64,000 nucleotides of DNA from Flavobacterium silvisoli. Its GTDB lineage: Bacteria; Bacteroidota; Bacteroidia; Flavobacteriales; Flavobacteriaceae. The notes below the pieces were generated by a model. It ran no database searches. It saw only the letters and a list, made by a program, of their open reading frames with translations, and had not been told where the DNA came from. Shown here in pieces: positions 18,679-27,850 of the stretch; positions within the stretch are counted from its first letter, which is position 1; each line of letters opens with the position of its first letter. Where the stretch lies: contig NZ_SJPE01000011.1 in NCBI RefSeq assembly GCF_004329815.1, forward strand, positions 47,492 through 111,491, written 5' to 3'. A program made the translations under genes and the position numbers.

Positions 18679-19764
18679 ATGTTAAAAATAATTGACAAAT
18701 ACATCCTTAAACGCTACTTAGTTACATTTATAGTAATGTTGTTGATGTTTATTCCGATTGGAATTGTGATTGATGTTTCGGAGAAGGTCAATAAGATGAT
18801 TGAAAACAAAGTACCTTTTAGTGCCATTGCTAAGTATTATCTCGACTTCACTATTTATTTTGCCAATTTATTATTTCCGATATTTTTATTCCTTTCGGTC
18901 ATTTGGTTCACCTCTAAATTAGCCAACAACACCGAGATTATTGCCATTTTGAGTTCGGGAATTTCTTTTTCACGATTTCTGCGTCCTTATATAATAGGAG
19001 CAACCATAGTTTCATTGTTTGCTTTGATAATGAGTGTTTTTTTGGTACCCAATGCCAGTGCCGGGTTTAAGGATTTCAGGTACCGCTACCTCATAGGAAA
19101 CGGTATCAGCGAAATGCGCGACGACTCCGATGTTTTTCGTCAAATTAGTAAAGACGAATATATTTTTGTGAGTAGTTTTAATGATGTTTCCAAAATGGCG
19201 TTTAATTTTTCTATGGAGAAATTTAAAGACGATAAACTGCAATACAAACTCACTGCCGGAAGAATTAAATGGAATCCCCAAGACAGTACGTATACACTTT
19301 ACAATTACAACAAAAGAAAGATTGGAGAGTTTGGGGATATTATCGAATCAGGAGAAAAAAAAGATACTGTTTTTAACTTTGATTTAGAAGATTTAGCACC
19401 GGTAGTTTACATTGCGGAAACGCTTAACCTGAGAGATTTAAATAAATTCATCGAAAAGGAAAAGGCCCGTGGGTCTTCCAATATCAATGTTTATTTGGTG
19501 GTTTTATATAAAAAATACAGCATTCCGGTTTCGGCTTTCATTCTTACTATTATAGCGGTGGCCGTTTCCTCCATGAAACGAAGAGGGGGAATGGGAGCCA
19601 ATTTAGCCATCGGAATCATCCTGGCTTTTTCATTTGTCTTTTTTGATAAAATTTTCGGTGTTCTCGCCGAAAAATCAACCATGCCGCCCATCATAGCTGT
19701 ATGGATTCCCAATATTGTTTTCGGAATTTTAGCCATTTATCTGTTGCGCAATGCCAAGCGATAA
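18679..19764 (+). CDS. LptF/LptG family permease
   Basis: 361 residues. It forms the membrane part of the ABC exporter that moves lipopolysaccharide from the inner to the outer membrane. Three N-terminal membrane helices are seen (start LKIIDKYILKRYLVTF, typical of YjgP/YjgQ), then a periplasmic beta-jellyroll (about 125-265) and three C-terminal helices (about 270-360). Bacteroidota usually carry two such genes in separate places; whether this is LptF or LptG cannot be decided here. Its end overlaps the EamA gene by 14 bases. Confidence 0.9.
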   Translation: MLKIIDKYILKRYLVTFIVMLLMFIPIGIVIDVSEKVNKMIENKVPFSAIAKYYLDFTIYFANLLFPIFLFLSVIWFTSKLANNTEIIAILSSGISFSRFLRPYIIGATIVSLFALIMSVFLVPNASAGFKDFRYRYLIGNGISEMRDDSDVFRQISKDEYIFVSSFNDVSKMAFNFSMEKFKDDKLQYKLTAGRIKWNPQDSTYTLYNYNKRKIGEFGDIIESGEKKDTVFNFDLEDLAPVVYIAETLNLRDLNKFIEKEKARGSSNINVYLVVLYKKYSIPVSAFILTIIAVAVSSMKRRGGMGANLAIGIILAFSFVFFDKIFGVLAEKSTMPPIIAVWIPNIVFGILAIYLLRNAKR

Positions 19765-20635
19765 TGTAAAAAGCTACCTGCATCTCCATTTTATTGTTTT
19801 TATTTGGGGATTCACAGCGGTTTTAGGGGCTTTAATTACCCTTGATGCCTTGCCGTTGGTTTGGTTCCGAATGCTTTTTGCGGTTGGTTTTATCGGAATT
19901 TATATTTATTTCAAAAAACTTTCCGTAAAAGTTTCTGCAAAAGCCTTAGTCCAGTTTTTGTTCTCCGGGTTAATCATTGCCCTGCATTGGTATACCTTTT
20001 TTCATGCCATCAAGATTTCTAATATATCTGTAACCTTGGCCTGTCTTTCTACCGGAGCTTTATTTGCCTCGTTGTTAGAGCCTGTTTTGTTCGGAAAAAA
20101 AATAGTTTGGTATGAAGTTTTTTTCGGCTTGCTCGTAGTTGCCGGATTGTACATCATTTTTAACGTGGAAGGAAACTACTTTTGGGGAATGATGACAGCG
20201 CTGACTTCTGCTTTTCTTTCTGCCCTTTTTGCAGTCATCAACAGTAAACTGGTAAAGTCACACGAGGCAACCGTTATTTCGTTTTATGAACTCAGCGGAG
20301 GAGTGATTTTCTTTACTTTATTCTTGTTGTTTACCGGTAGTTTTTCTTCTGATTTTTTTGTACTTTCGGTTAATGATTTATTCTATTTATTCATCCTGAG
20401 TTCCTTTTGTACGGCCTATGCATTTATTGCTTCCACTTCGGTAATGAAATTTTTGAGCCCCTATACAGTGATGCTTACTATTAATTTAGAGCCCATTTAC
20501 GGAATTATTTTGGCTGTGATTGTTTTTGAAGAAAAAGAAAAAATGAGCTTTGAATTCTACTTGGGCGCTGTTATCATCTTAGTAACAGTTGTTTTAAATG
20601 CCATCATTAAATCGAGAAAGAATCAATTAAATTAG
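19751..20635 (+). CDS. EamA/DMT family transporter
   Basis: 294 residues with ten predicted membrane helices in two EamA repeats (the first from FIVFIWGFTAVLGALI; the second from FWGMMTALTSAFLSAL). Drug/metabolite transporter family; substrate unknown, amino-acid or metabolite export being common in relatives. The start MPSDNVKS lies within the last 14 bases of the permease gene, implying coupled translation. Confidence 0.87.
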   Translation: MPSDNVKSYLHLHFIVFIWGFTAVLGALITLDALPLVWFRMLFAVGFIGIYIYFKKLSVKVSAKALVQFLFSGLIIALHWYTFFHAIKISNISVTLACLSTGALFASLLEPVLFGKKIVWYEVFFGLLVVAGLYIIFNVEGNYFWGMMTALTSAFLSALFAVINSKLVKSHEATVISFYELSGGVIFFTLFLLFTGSFSSDFFVLSVNDLFYLFILSSFCTAYAFIASTSVMKFLSPYTVMLTINLEPIYGIILAVIVFEEKEKMSFEFYLGAVIILVTVVLNAIIKSRKNQLN

Positions 20636-20742
20636 ACGACAGCTATTGTTAATTTTTATTTAAAAGTAATCTTGAAAAAGTGCTTTTTATCACGATATAA
20701 AATTTTATATTTGTTGCTCGATTAAATAAAACCAACAACCCT

Positions 20743-21696
20743 ATGGAATATTTAGATTTTGAACTTCCAATCAAAGAATTAGAAGAACAACTCGATAAAT
20801 GCCAGTTAATAGGTGCTGAATCAAATGTAGATGTCAGTGCTACTTGTAAACAAATTGAAAAAAAACTAGAGGAAACCAAGCGTAAAATTTATAAAAATTT
20901 AACAGCTTGGCAACGTGTACAACTTTCACGCCATCCTAATCGTCCTTATACTTTAGAACATATTGCTAACCTGACCAAAGGTACTTTTTTGGAAATGTTC
21001 GGTGACCGAAATTTCAAAGACGACAAGGCCATGGTAGGCGGTTTAGGAAAAATTGACGGACAATCGTTCATGCTTATCGGGCAACAAAAAGGAATCAATA
21101 CCAAAATGCGTCAGTTGCGTAATTTCGGTATGGCCAGTCCTGAAGGTTATCGCAAAGCATTGCGCTTGATGAAAATGGCTGAAAAATTCAACATTCCGGT
21201 TGTAACATTAATCGATACTCCGGGAGCTTATCCTGGTTTAGAGGCTGAAGAAAGAGGTCAAGGTGAGGCTATTGCCCGTAATATTCTGGAAATGGTCCGT
21301 CTGAAAGTACCGATTATTTGTGTGATTATAGGAGAAGGCGCTTCGGGAGGAGCATTAGGAATTGGAGTAGGAGACAGAGTATTGATGATGGAAAATACCT
21401 GGTATTCGGTTATTTCTCCTGAATCTTGTTCTTCTATCTTGTGGAAAAGCTGGGAATACAAAGAGCAAGCGGCTGAAGCATTGAAACTGACGTCATCTGA
21501 TATGAAAAAAATGAAATTAGTAGACGACGTAATTCCTGAACCGCTGGGCGGAGCTCATTACGATAAAGAAACAACCTTCAAAACTGTAGAGCAATACATC
21601 ATGAAAGCGTTCAATGAGTTGAAAGATTTATCAACAGAAGAATTAGTAGCACAAAGGATGGATAAATACAGCAAAATGGGTGAATTTAAAGAGTAA
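20743..21696 (+). CDS. accA: Acetyl-CoA carboxylase carboxyltransferase subunit alpha
   Basis: 317 residues, full length. It transfers CO2 from carboxybiotin to acetyl-CoA in the first step of fatty acid synthesis, with AccD. Family features: N-terminal coiled coil (LEEQLDKCQ...[14 protein letters not shown]), [12 protein letters not shown], the crotonase-like core [13 protein letters not shown] (oxyanion hole) and [16 protein letters not shown] TAnnTTTG box (TATATTTG, about 20708) precedes it and a hairpin terminator follows, so it is probably its own transcription unit. Confidence 0.96.
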   Translation: MEYLDFELPIKELEEQLDKCQLIGAESNVDVSATCKQIEKKLEETKRKIYKNLTAWQRVQLSRHPNRPYTLEHIANLTKGTFLEMFGDRNFKDDKAMVGGLGKIDGQSFMLIGQQKGINTKMRQLRNFGMASPEGYRKALRLMKMAEKFNIPVVTLIDTPGAYPGLEAEERGQGEAIARNILEMVRLKVPIICVIIGEGASGGALGIGVGDRVLMMENTWYSVISPESCSSILWKSWEYKEQAAEALKLTSSDMKKMKLVDDVIPEPLGGAHYDKETTFKTVEQYIMKAFNELKDLSTEELVAQRMDKYSKMGEFKE

Positions 21697-21716
21697 TTTC
21701 TTATAAAAAATATCTT

Positions 21717-21749
21717 AATCCGAAGCCCTCTGGTTTCGGATTTTTTTTT
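21717..21749 (+). terminator. Terminator after accA
   Basis: AATCCGAA (21717-21724) pairs with TTCGGATT (21735-21742) and is followed by a run of T. Confidence 0.85.
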
Positions 21750-21836
21750 GGTTATTAACAAAAAACTTAAACTTATAAACATTGGTTTGGGATAACTCAT
21801 CTCCGATACTTGTTATAAAATAGCTACTTTCGTCTT

Positions 21837-23387
21837 ATGGAAAATCTCAGAAATATAAACCCGATAAAAGTTGATAAAACCACCATTATCAATTTAGAAA
21901 AAGGCAAGCTTCCTCCTCAGGCTATGGACTTGGAAGAGGCAGTTTTAGGCGCCATGATGATTGATAAAAAAGGGGTAGACGAGGTCATTGACATACTGCA
22001 GCCTGATGCCTTTTACAAAGATGCTCACAAACATATTTTTGAAGCTATTTTTCAGTTATTCACAGATTCTCAACCTATTGACTTATTAACGGTTTCGGCT
22101 CAATTAAAAAAGAATGGGAAGCTGGAATTGGCGGGAGGCGATTTTTATTTGATTCAACTTACTCAAAAAATATCCTCATCGGCACATATCGAGTTCCATT
22201 CCAGAATTATTCTTCAGAAATATATTCAGCGAAGCCTGATCAAAATTTCTTCCGAAATTATTGAAGAATCCTATGATGAGTCGACGGATGTGTTTGATTT
22301 GTTGGATAAAGCTGAATCTAAATTGTACGAAGTAACTCAAGGTAACATCAAACGAAGCTCGGAAACAGCACAAAGTTTGGTAATTCAGGCCAAAAAAAGG
22401 ATAGAAGAGATAGCCAACAAAGAAGGATTGAGCGGGATACCAACCGGCTTTGAGAAGTTGGATAAGGTTACTTCCGGATGGCAACCATCAGATTTGATTA
22501 TTATTGCGGCTCGTCCGGGTATGGGTAAAACCGCTTTTGTATTGTCGATGGCAAGAAATATGGCAATAGATTTCAACCAACCCGTAGCTGTATTTTCGTT
22601 AGAGATGTCATCGGTACAGTTGATTACCCGTTTAATTTCTTCTGAAACCGGATTATCTTCTGAAAAGTTGAGAACCGGAAAACTGGAAAAACACGAGTGG
22701 GAACAGCTTTCCACCAAAGTTAAAGATTTAGAAAAAGCACCATTGTATATTGATGACACTCCTTCGCTTTCCATCTTTGATTTAAGAGCCAAAGCGCGAC
22801 GTTTATCATCACAACACGGCATCAAGCTAATTATTGTTGATTATCTTCAGTTGATGACCGCCGGAGGCAGCAATGGAAAAGGCGGCGGAAATCGCGAACA
22901 GGAAATTTCGACCATATCCAGAAACTTAAAAGCCTTGGCCAAAGAATTGGAAGTTCCGGTTATTGCCTTATCGCAGTTGTCGCGTGCGGTTGAAACCCGT
23001 GGTTCGAGCAAGCGACCATTGCTTTCCGATTTGCGTGAATCGGGAGCCATTGAGCAGGATGCGGATATCGTTTCGTTTATTTACCGTCCGGAGTATTATA
23101 AAATTGACGAATGGGATGATGATGAACAAACTCCAACCGCCGGTCAGGCTGAGTTTATCATAGCCAAACACCGTAATGGTTCGTTGGAAAACATCCGATT
23201 GAAATTCATCGGAAGTCTTGGTAAGTTTGACAACCTTGAAGAATACGGCAGTGCCTTTGATGATTTACCTTCTAAAATGAATCTCGATGACAATCCGTTT
23301 ATTACCAAGAATTTGCCATCACCAAATGAAGCTTTCGGCAGCAATATTAATCGTGATGATGATGATGACAGTGATGTTCCTTTCTAA
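21837..23387 (+). CDS. dnaB: Replicative DNA helicase
   Basis: 516 residues. Hexameric 5'-3' helicase at the replication fork. The N-terminal helical domain (LPPQAMDLEEAVLGAMMID) is followed by a linker and a RecA-like domain with Walker A RPGMGKTAF near residue 226 and Walker B KLIIVDYLQLM near 335. The DnaB family signature SDLRESGAIEQDADIV is present. No intein interrupts it. The C-terminal tail is Asp-rich (NRDDDDDSDVPF), as in other Bacteroidota. A box TACTTTCG lies only five bases before the ATG, suggesting a very short leader. Confidence 0.96.
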   Translation: MENLRNINPIKVDKTTIINLEKGKLPPQAMDLEEAVLGAMMIDKKGVDEVIDILQPDAFYKDAHKHIFEAIFQLFTDSQPIDLLTVSAQLKKNGKLELAGGDFYLIQLTQKISSSAHIEFHSRIILQKYIQRSLIKISSEIIEESYDESTDVFDLLDKAESKLYEVTQGNIKRSSETAQSLVIQAKKRIEEIANKEGLSGIPTGFEKLDKVTSGWQPSDLIIIAARPGMGKTAFVLSMARNMAIDFNQPVAVFSLEMSSVQLITRLISSETGLSSEKLRTGKLEKHEWEQLSTKVKDLEKAPLYIDDTPSLSIFDLRAKARRLSSQHGIKLIIVDYLQLMTAGGSNGKGGGNREQEISTISRNLKALAKELEVPVIALSQLSRAVETRGSSKRPLLSDLRESGAIEQDADIVSFIYRPEYYKIDEWDDDEQTPTAGQAEFIIAKHRNGSLENIRLKFIGSLGKFDNLEEYGSAFDDLPSKMNLDDNPFITKNLPSPNEAFGSNINRDDDDDSDVPF

Positions 23388-23394
23388 AAATATG

Positions 23395-23418
23395 AATCCC
23401 GTGCATCGGGATTTTTTT
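23395..23418 (+). terminator. Terminator after dnaB
   Basis: AATCCCG pairs with CGGGATT around TGCAT, followed by T residues. Confidence 0.85.
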
Positions 23419-23470
23419 ATGCTTTTCTTCACAGTAAATCTGTTATCTTTGGATATAATTTTTTTAAAAG

Positions 23471-24730
23471 ATGTTTAAAAAATCAATCTTTAGTATTCTT
23501 TTGCTGATTTCTTTCTCCGTTAAAGCCAATTTTATTTTGCTGCCAATGGATGAAACGGCGCAAAAAAATCACCTTAAAGCATACGGAATTACCTATTGGG
23601 CCTTGGATAAACATTACAAGGCGAGTTGGTTACTGAATTACAGAGGTGGTTCATTCCTTTTGCCAGATGCTTCCGAGATTCGAAAAGAATGTCAAATCAG
23701 AGGTGTAAGCTTTGAAATATTATCCGATGGAGAGGCACAATCCATTCTGGATGATATCTCAAGTCCGTCTCAAAATATGGAAACCGTAGTTTTAGAAAAA
23801 GCGCCTAAAATTGCGGTGTATTCACCACCGGGCAAGCAACCTTGGGACGATGCCGTTACCATGGTGCTGACGTATGCGGAGATTCCGTTTAAAGTGGTTT
23901 ATGACGAAGAGGTATTAAGCGATCAATTGCTCTTGTATGATTGGTTGCACTTGCATCACGAGGATTTTACCGGTCAATATGGTAAGTTTTACGGAGCCTA
24001 CAGAAATGCCCCTTGGTATATTGATCAAAAGAAAGAAGCCGAAGCTTTAGCGACTAAATTAGGATTTACCAAAGTATCACAGGAAAAATTGGCGGTGGCC
24101 AAAAAAATCAGGGATTTTGTTATTGGAGGTGGTTTTATGTTTGCCATGTGTTCGGCAACGGATAGTTTTGATATTGCATTATCTGCAGAAGGGGTTGATA
24201 TATGTGAGCCCATGTTTGACGGGGATGGAAGCGATGCAAATTATCAATCAAAAATTGATTACTCCAAAACTTTTGCCTTCAAAGATTTTATTTTAGACAG
24301 AAAACCGGATCATTATGAATTCTCGGATATTGATATGACCGAAAAACGCCGTATTCCGTTTGAAAAGGATTATTTTACATTAATGGAATTTTCAGCAAAA
24401 TGGGATGTAATTCCGAGTATGCTTTGTCAAAATCATACGCAACTCGTTAAAGGTTTTATGGGACAGACCACGGCTTTTGACAGTAATTTGATTAAATCGA
24501 ATGTTTTGATTTTAGGAAAAAACGAACTCAATGATGAAGCTCGCTATATTCATGGGCAAAAAGGAAAAGGTTTCTTCACGTTCTACGGTGGTCACGATCC
24601 CGAGGATTACCAACATAGAGTAGGAGACGAACCAACGGTTTTGGACTTACATCCTAATTCACCAGGTTTCAGGCTGATTTTGAACAATGTTTTGTTTCCG
24701 GCAGCAAGAAAGAAACCGCAAAAAACATAA
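23471..24730 (+). CDS. Secreted protein of the family often labelled asparagine synthetase B
   Basis: 419 residues with a clear signal peptide (KKSIFSILLLISFSVKANF). The mature protein starts ILLPMDETAQKNHLKAYG. It has no N-terminal catalytic Cys2 amidotransferase domain and no ATP-pyrophosphatase SGGxDS motif, so it is not a canonical AsnB, although Bacteroidota copies are, as I recall, commonly given that name. The middle (about 110-260) reads like a class I glutamine-amidotransferase-like or ThuA-like flavodoxin fold: KIAVYSPPGKQPWDDAV, GGGFMFAMCSATDSFD, and the late GHDPEDYQHR. Function unknown; probably periplasmic. A single-gene unit between two terminators. Confidence 0.75.
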   Translation: MFKKSIFSILLLISFSVKANFILLPMDETAQKNHLKAYGITYWALDKHYKASWLLNYRGGSFLLPDASEIRKECQIRGVSFEILSDGEAQSILDDISSPSQNMETVVLEKAPKIAVYSPPGKQPWDDAVTMVLTYAEIPFKVVYDEEVLSDQLLLYDWLHLHHEDFTGQYGKFYGAYRNAPWYIDQKKEAEALATKLGFTKVSQEKLAVAKKIRDFVIGGGFMFAMCSATDSFDIALSAEGVDICEPMFDGDGSDANYQSKIDYSKTFAFKDFILDRKPDHYEFSDIDMTEKRRIPFEKDYFTLMEFSAKWDVIPSMLCQNHTQLVKGFMGQTTAFDSNLIKSNVLILGKNELNDEARYIHGQKGKGFFTFYGGHDPEDYQHRVGDEPTVLDLHPNSPGFRLILNNVLFPAARKKPQKT

Positions 24731-24733
24731 AAT

Positions 24734-24768
24734 AAAAAAATCCCAAGCTTCTGCTTGGGATTTTTTTT
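24734..24768. terminator. Terminator at 24734-24768
   Basis: AATCCCAAGC (24739-24748) pairs with GCTTGGGATT (24753-24762) around TTCT, with A and T runs on both sides. It can serve both convergent genes. Confidence 0.88.
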
Positions 24769-24816
24769 AGTCTTGATTCATCGGGATTACATTTACTGAT
24801 AATCCGGTATTTTCAA

Positions 24817-26949
24817 TTATTTATTATTGTCAATCACATAATTCAATACTTTGGTCATAAGATGCACACGGTCTTTACCCATTACGTTGTGTTTGTGCAT
24901 AGGATAGGCAAAGAAATCAACCTGTTTCTGCGCTTCCACAAATTTCTTAATCAAAGCAAAGTTGTTTTGCATTACGACTACATCATCACTGGTACCGTGG
25001 ATTAAAAGCAATTTGCCTTTTAAATTTTTGACATAATTCAAGGTACTGGCTTCGTCAAATCCTTTTTGATTTTCCGCAGGTGTATCCATATAACGCTCGC
25101 CATACATCACTTCGTAGTATTTCCAATCGGTTACCGGTCCGCCGGCAATCCCTACTTTAAAGACATCGGGCTTGCGCAACATGATAGAGGTTGTCATGAA
25201 TCCACCAAAACTCCAACCGTGAATGGCCAAACGATTGGCATCAACATAAGGTAGGGATTTCAAATAATCAACACCTTTCATTTGATCTTCAATTTCGTTG
25301 GTCCCTAATTTGCCATGGATTACGCTTTCAAAAGCAAATCCTCGGTTATCCGAACCGCGATTGTCTACCGTGAAAACCAAATAGCCTTGCTCTGCCATCC
25401 AATACATCCAAAGGTTGGCACCATCTAAGTACGAATTGGTAATCATTTGCGCATGAGGTCCGCCATAGACATACACCAAAACCGGATATTTTTTGTTGGG
25501 GTCAAAATCGCTGGGCTTAATCAAACGTGTATACAAATCGGTCGTGCCGTCTGCCGCTTTGATAGTTTTGATTTCGGAAGTTCCCATCACATAGCCCTCG
25601 TATTTGTTTGGGCTGACCAACAAAGTGGTTGCTTTCAGGTTTTTGTCGTACAATAATGATTTTGACGGTGTGGTATGATTTGAAAATTCATCAAAAAACC
25701 AATTTCCATCAGTAGAAACCGAAACGGCGTGTACGCCTTCGTCTTTGGTGATTAGAGTTTGTTTTCCTTTTAAATCTACTTTATAGGCTAACATATTGGT
25801 AGGATTAGCTCCTGTTGCGGTAAAGTAAATTTCGGTACCGGCCGGGTTGCTGCCCAGGATTTCTCGGGCCGGGAATTTATTAGCGGTCAATTGCTTAATT
25901 AATTTCCCGTCGATGCTGTAATAGTATAGATTTTGGAAACCGTCTTTTTCGCTGAACCACACAAAATTATTGGATTTCGGATTCGGAAAGAATGCTTCGT
26001 GCTCCGGTTCTACCCAGTTTGGATTTTTTTCATTGAGAATTGTTCGCACGTAAGCCCCGGTATTGGCATCGTATACATTCAAATTCATATCGTTTTGACC
26101 GCGGTTTAATTCAGCAATCAACACATATTTCTCATCCGGAGTCCAGGAAAGATTCGTCAAATAGTCATCGGAATTGCCTCTAGGTGAAATAAATACGGTT
26201 TTTTGAGTGGTCAAATTGTAAATTCCTACTTTGGGTTTTTCCGATTTTTGTCCAATCATCGGGTATTTGATGTTGTCTAATTTGCCCGGAGTTTCATTGA
26301 TATCGAGCAAAGGATAATCGGCGACTTCGGTTTGATCTTTTTGATAAAAAGCTAAAAAAGTGGCTTTAGGTGACCAGAAAATTCCGTTGTTGATACCAAA
26401 TTCGTTGCGGGCAATAAACTGTCCCGAAACGATCGCTTCGTTTGTTTCCTGAGTTACGGCAATTTTTTCTCCTTTGCTGTTGTAAAAGTACAAGTTGTTT
26501 TTTACCGTGAAAGCCAAGTTGGCATGGTTGCTGTCAAAGGTTGGATTTTCAGCTTCTTCCTCGGTGGTCTGTATCAGTTTCCCTGATTTTGAGGTCATAT
26601 TGTAAGTGTAATACTTGTTGGTATCATTGATTAACAGGGTGTTGGAATCGATAAACGAGACTCCGAAAAAATTCTTCAGTTTGGTGCCCAATTCTTTATT
26701 GATGTCAGCAAGTGTTATGAGTTCAGTTGCCTTACTGTTCTTGGTGTCGGCCGTCATCATTTTGGTAAATGTGTCGGTATAATACACATAGCGATTCGTG
26801 TTCGGAATCCATTGAAAGCCTAATAATTTATCAGCTCTGAAGGCTCTGTTTTGCTGCATTACGGCATCGTCTAAGGTAATTTTCTTTAATTGCGCCTGCA
26901 TCGAAACAGCAATAAAGAATGTGAATGCCAAAACTATTTTTTTGTTCAT
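24817..26949 (-). CDS. Dipeptidyl peptidase IV-like S9 serine peptidase
   Basis: 710 residues with a signal peptide (IVLAFTFFIAVSMQAQ). The N-terminal half is a DPP IV beta-propeller (about 40-450) with repeated W/Y-rich blades (WTPDEKYVLIAELNRGQNDMN). The C-terminal alpha/beta hydrolase has nucleophile Ser580 in GWSFGG, the Asp in HGTSDDVVV and the His in YPMHKHNV. Such enzymes remove N-terminal dipeptides (usually Xaa-Pro) from peptides in the periplasm. The double Glu motif of true DPP IV cannot be placed with confidence. Single gene; no operon partner. Confidence 0.92.
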   Translation of the reverse strand: MNKKIVLAFTFFIAVSMQAQLKKITLDDAVMQQNRAFRADKLLGFQWIPNTNRYVYYTDTFTKMMTADTKNSKATELITLADINKELGTKLKNFFGVSFIDSNTLLINDTNKYYTYNMTSKSGKLIQTTEEEAENPTFDSNHANLAFTVKNNLYFYNSKGEKIAVTQETNEAIVSGQFIARNEFGINNGIFWSPKATFLAFYQKDQTEVADYPLLDINETPGKLDNIKYPMIGQKSEKPKVGIYNLTTQKTVFISPRGNSDDYLTNLSWTPDEKYVLIAELNRGQNDMNLNVYDANTGAYVRTILNEKNPNWVEPEHEAFFPNPKSNNFVWFSEKDGFQNLYYYSIDGKLIKQLTANKFPAREILGSNPAGTEIYFTATGANPTNMLAYKVDLKGKQTLITKDEGVHAVSVSTDGNWFFDEFSNHTTPSKSLLYDKNLKATTLLVSPNKYEGYVMGTSEIKTIKAADGTTDLYTRLIKPSDFDPNKKYPVLVYVYGGPHAQMITNSYLDGANLWMYWMAEQGYLVFTVDNRGSDNRGFAFESVIHGKLGTNEIEDQMKGVDYLKSLPYVDANRLAIHGWSFGGFMTTSIMLRKPDVFKVGIAGGPVTDWKYYEVMYGERYMDTPAENQKGFDEASTLNYVKNLKGKLLLIHGTSDDVVVMQNNFALIKKFVEAQKQVDFFAYPMHKHNVMGKDRVHLMTKVLNYVIDNNK

Positions 26950-27062
26950 AATTAAGTATTTGTTTGTTGTGATAAATGTATAAAAAAAGGATACCCTTTA
27001 GTAGTAAAAAAGTATCCGCTGTTACAGTAAGGATTTAATTTGTTTCAAAAGAAGTGATGTAA

Positions 27063-27743
27063 TTATTCGGATAAGCGTCGTAGTTTGGCTTTATCAATAA
27101 TTTTGATGCGTTTACCTACCAATTCAATCAGGTTATTTTTGTTGAGTTCTGATAGCAGCCTGATGCAACTTTCGGTTGCAGTACCAATCATACCGGCTAA
27201 TTCTTCACGTGAAAGTTGTAACCGCAAAGTGTCGTCAGCTTCTTTGCCAAAGGTTTCTTCGAGATAAATAAGGGTACCGGCTAAGCGTTCTTTTACACTT
27301 TTTTGAGCCATATTGACCATGTGTTCGTCAGCATCTTTTAAGTCACCACAAATGGTTTTCATCACATTCATAGAAAACTGATTGTTTTGATTGAAGAACT
27401 GCATGATTTCTGTTCTGGGAATGAAACACACCTCCATATCTTCTAAGGCTACGGCACTGAGGTTGGCCGGTTCTTCACTAATCATGGAACGCTGGCCTAA
27501 TAATTCTCCGGGTTTTACCAGTTTGACGATTTGGTCTTTACCGTTGGAACTGAGTTTTGAAAGTTTACACACGCCATCTTTTACACAGTAAATACCATTA
27601 GTCATTTCACCTTCTTCAAAAACCGGTTCACCCTTTTTAATCGTGTAGGATGTCTTACATTCAGCTATTTTTAAAAGTTCCTCTTTACCCAAAGCCTTGA
27701 GCGAGCTGAATTGTCTAACGATACACTGTTCACATTTACTCAT
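27063..27743 (-). CDS. Crp/Fnr family transcription factor, Fnr-like
   Basis: 226 residues. A cyclic-nucleotide-binding-type beta-roll (about 30-120), a long dimer helix (about 125-150) and a winged HTH (SREELAGMIGTATESCIRLL, about 172-191) are seen. Cys4 and Cys7 align with Cys20/Cys23 of E. coli FNR and Cys106 (VCFIP) with FNR Cys122. The FNR Cys29 position is Ser here, but Cys29 of this protein (IAEC) could complete a cluster. The recognition helix keeps the Glu and Arg that FNR uses. It is divergent from ccoI, with a palindrome between. Oxygen or redox sensing through an Fe-S cluster is inferred. Confidence 0.9.
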   Translation of the reverse strand: MSKCEQCIVRQFSSLKALGKEELLKIAECKTSYTIKKGEPVFEEGEMTNGIYCVKDGVCKLSKLSSNGKDQIVKLVKPGELLGQRSMISEEPANLSAVALEDMEVCFIPRTEIMQFFNQNNQFSMNVMKTICGDLKDADEHMVNMAQKSVKERLAGTLIYLEETFGKEADDTLRLQLSREELAGMIGTATESCIRLLSELNKNNLIELVGKRIKIIDKAKLRRLSE

Positions 27744-27769
27744 AATTCCAAATAAGGGTTTAACCTTTA

Positions 27770-27777
27770 CAAATATA
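27770..27777 (-). promoter_or_regulatory. Promoter box of the Fnr-like gene
   Basis: TATATTTG on the minus strand, a perfect TAnnTTTG. The palindrome at 27785-27800 is centred 22.5 bases upstream of its last G, inside the core promoter, which fits self-repression. Confidence 0.55.
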
Positions 27778-27784
27778 TCTAAAG

Positions 27785-27800
27785 TATGACAATTATCATA
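27785..27800. promoter_or_regulatory. Fnr-type palindrome, ccoI / fnr-like divergent promoter
   Basis: TATGACAATTATCATA. TGA and TCA are six bases apart, as in FNR and CRP sites. The centre (27792.5) is 36.5 bases before the G of the ccoI -7 box (AATATTTG, 27822-27829), that is about -42 from the inferred start, the classic class II activator position. Confidence 0.7.
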
Positions 27801-27850
27801 TTTTAATTTTCAACAAAATTTAATATTTGCATCAGGTAAATGAGCAAATT

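Noticed and set aside
27827..27850. TTG start eight codons upstream for ccoI
   Set aside because: The TTG is part of the -7 promoter box; the ATG at 27851 begins the Cys-rich domain directly.
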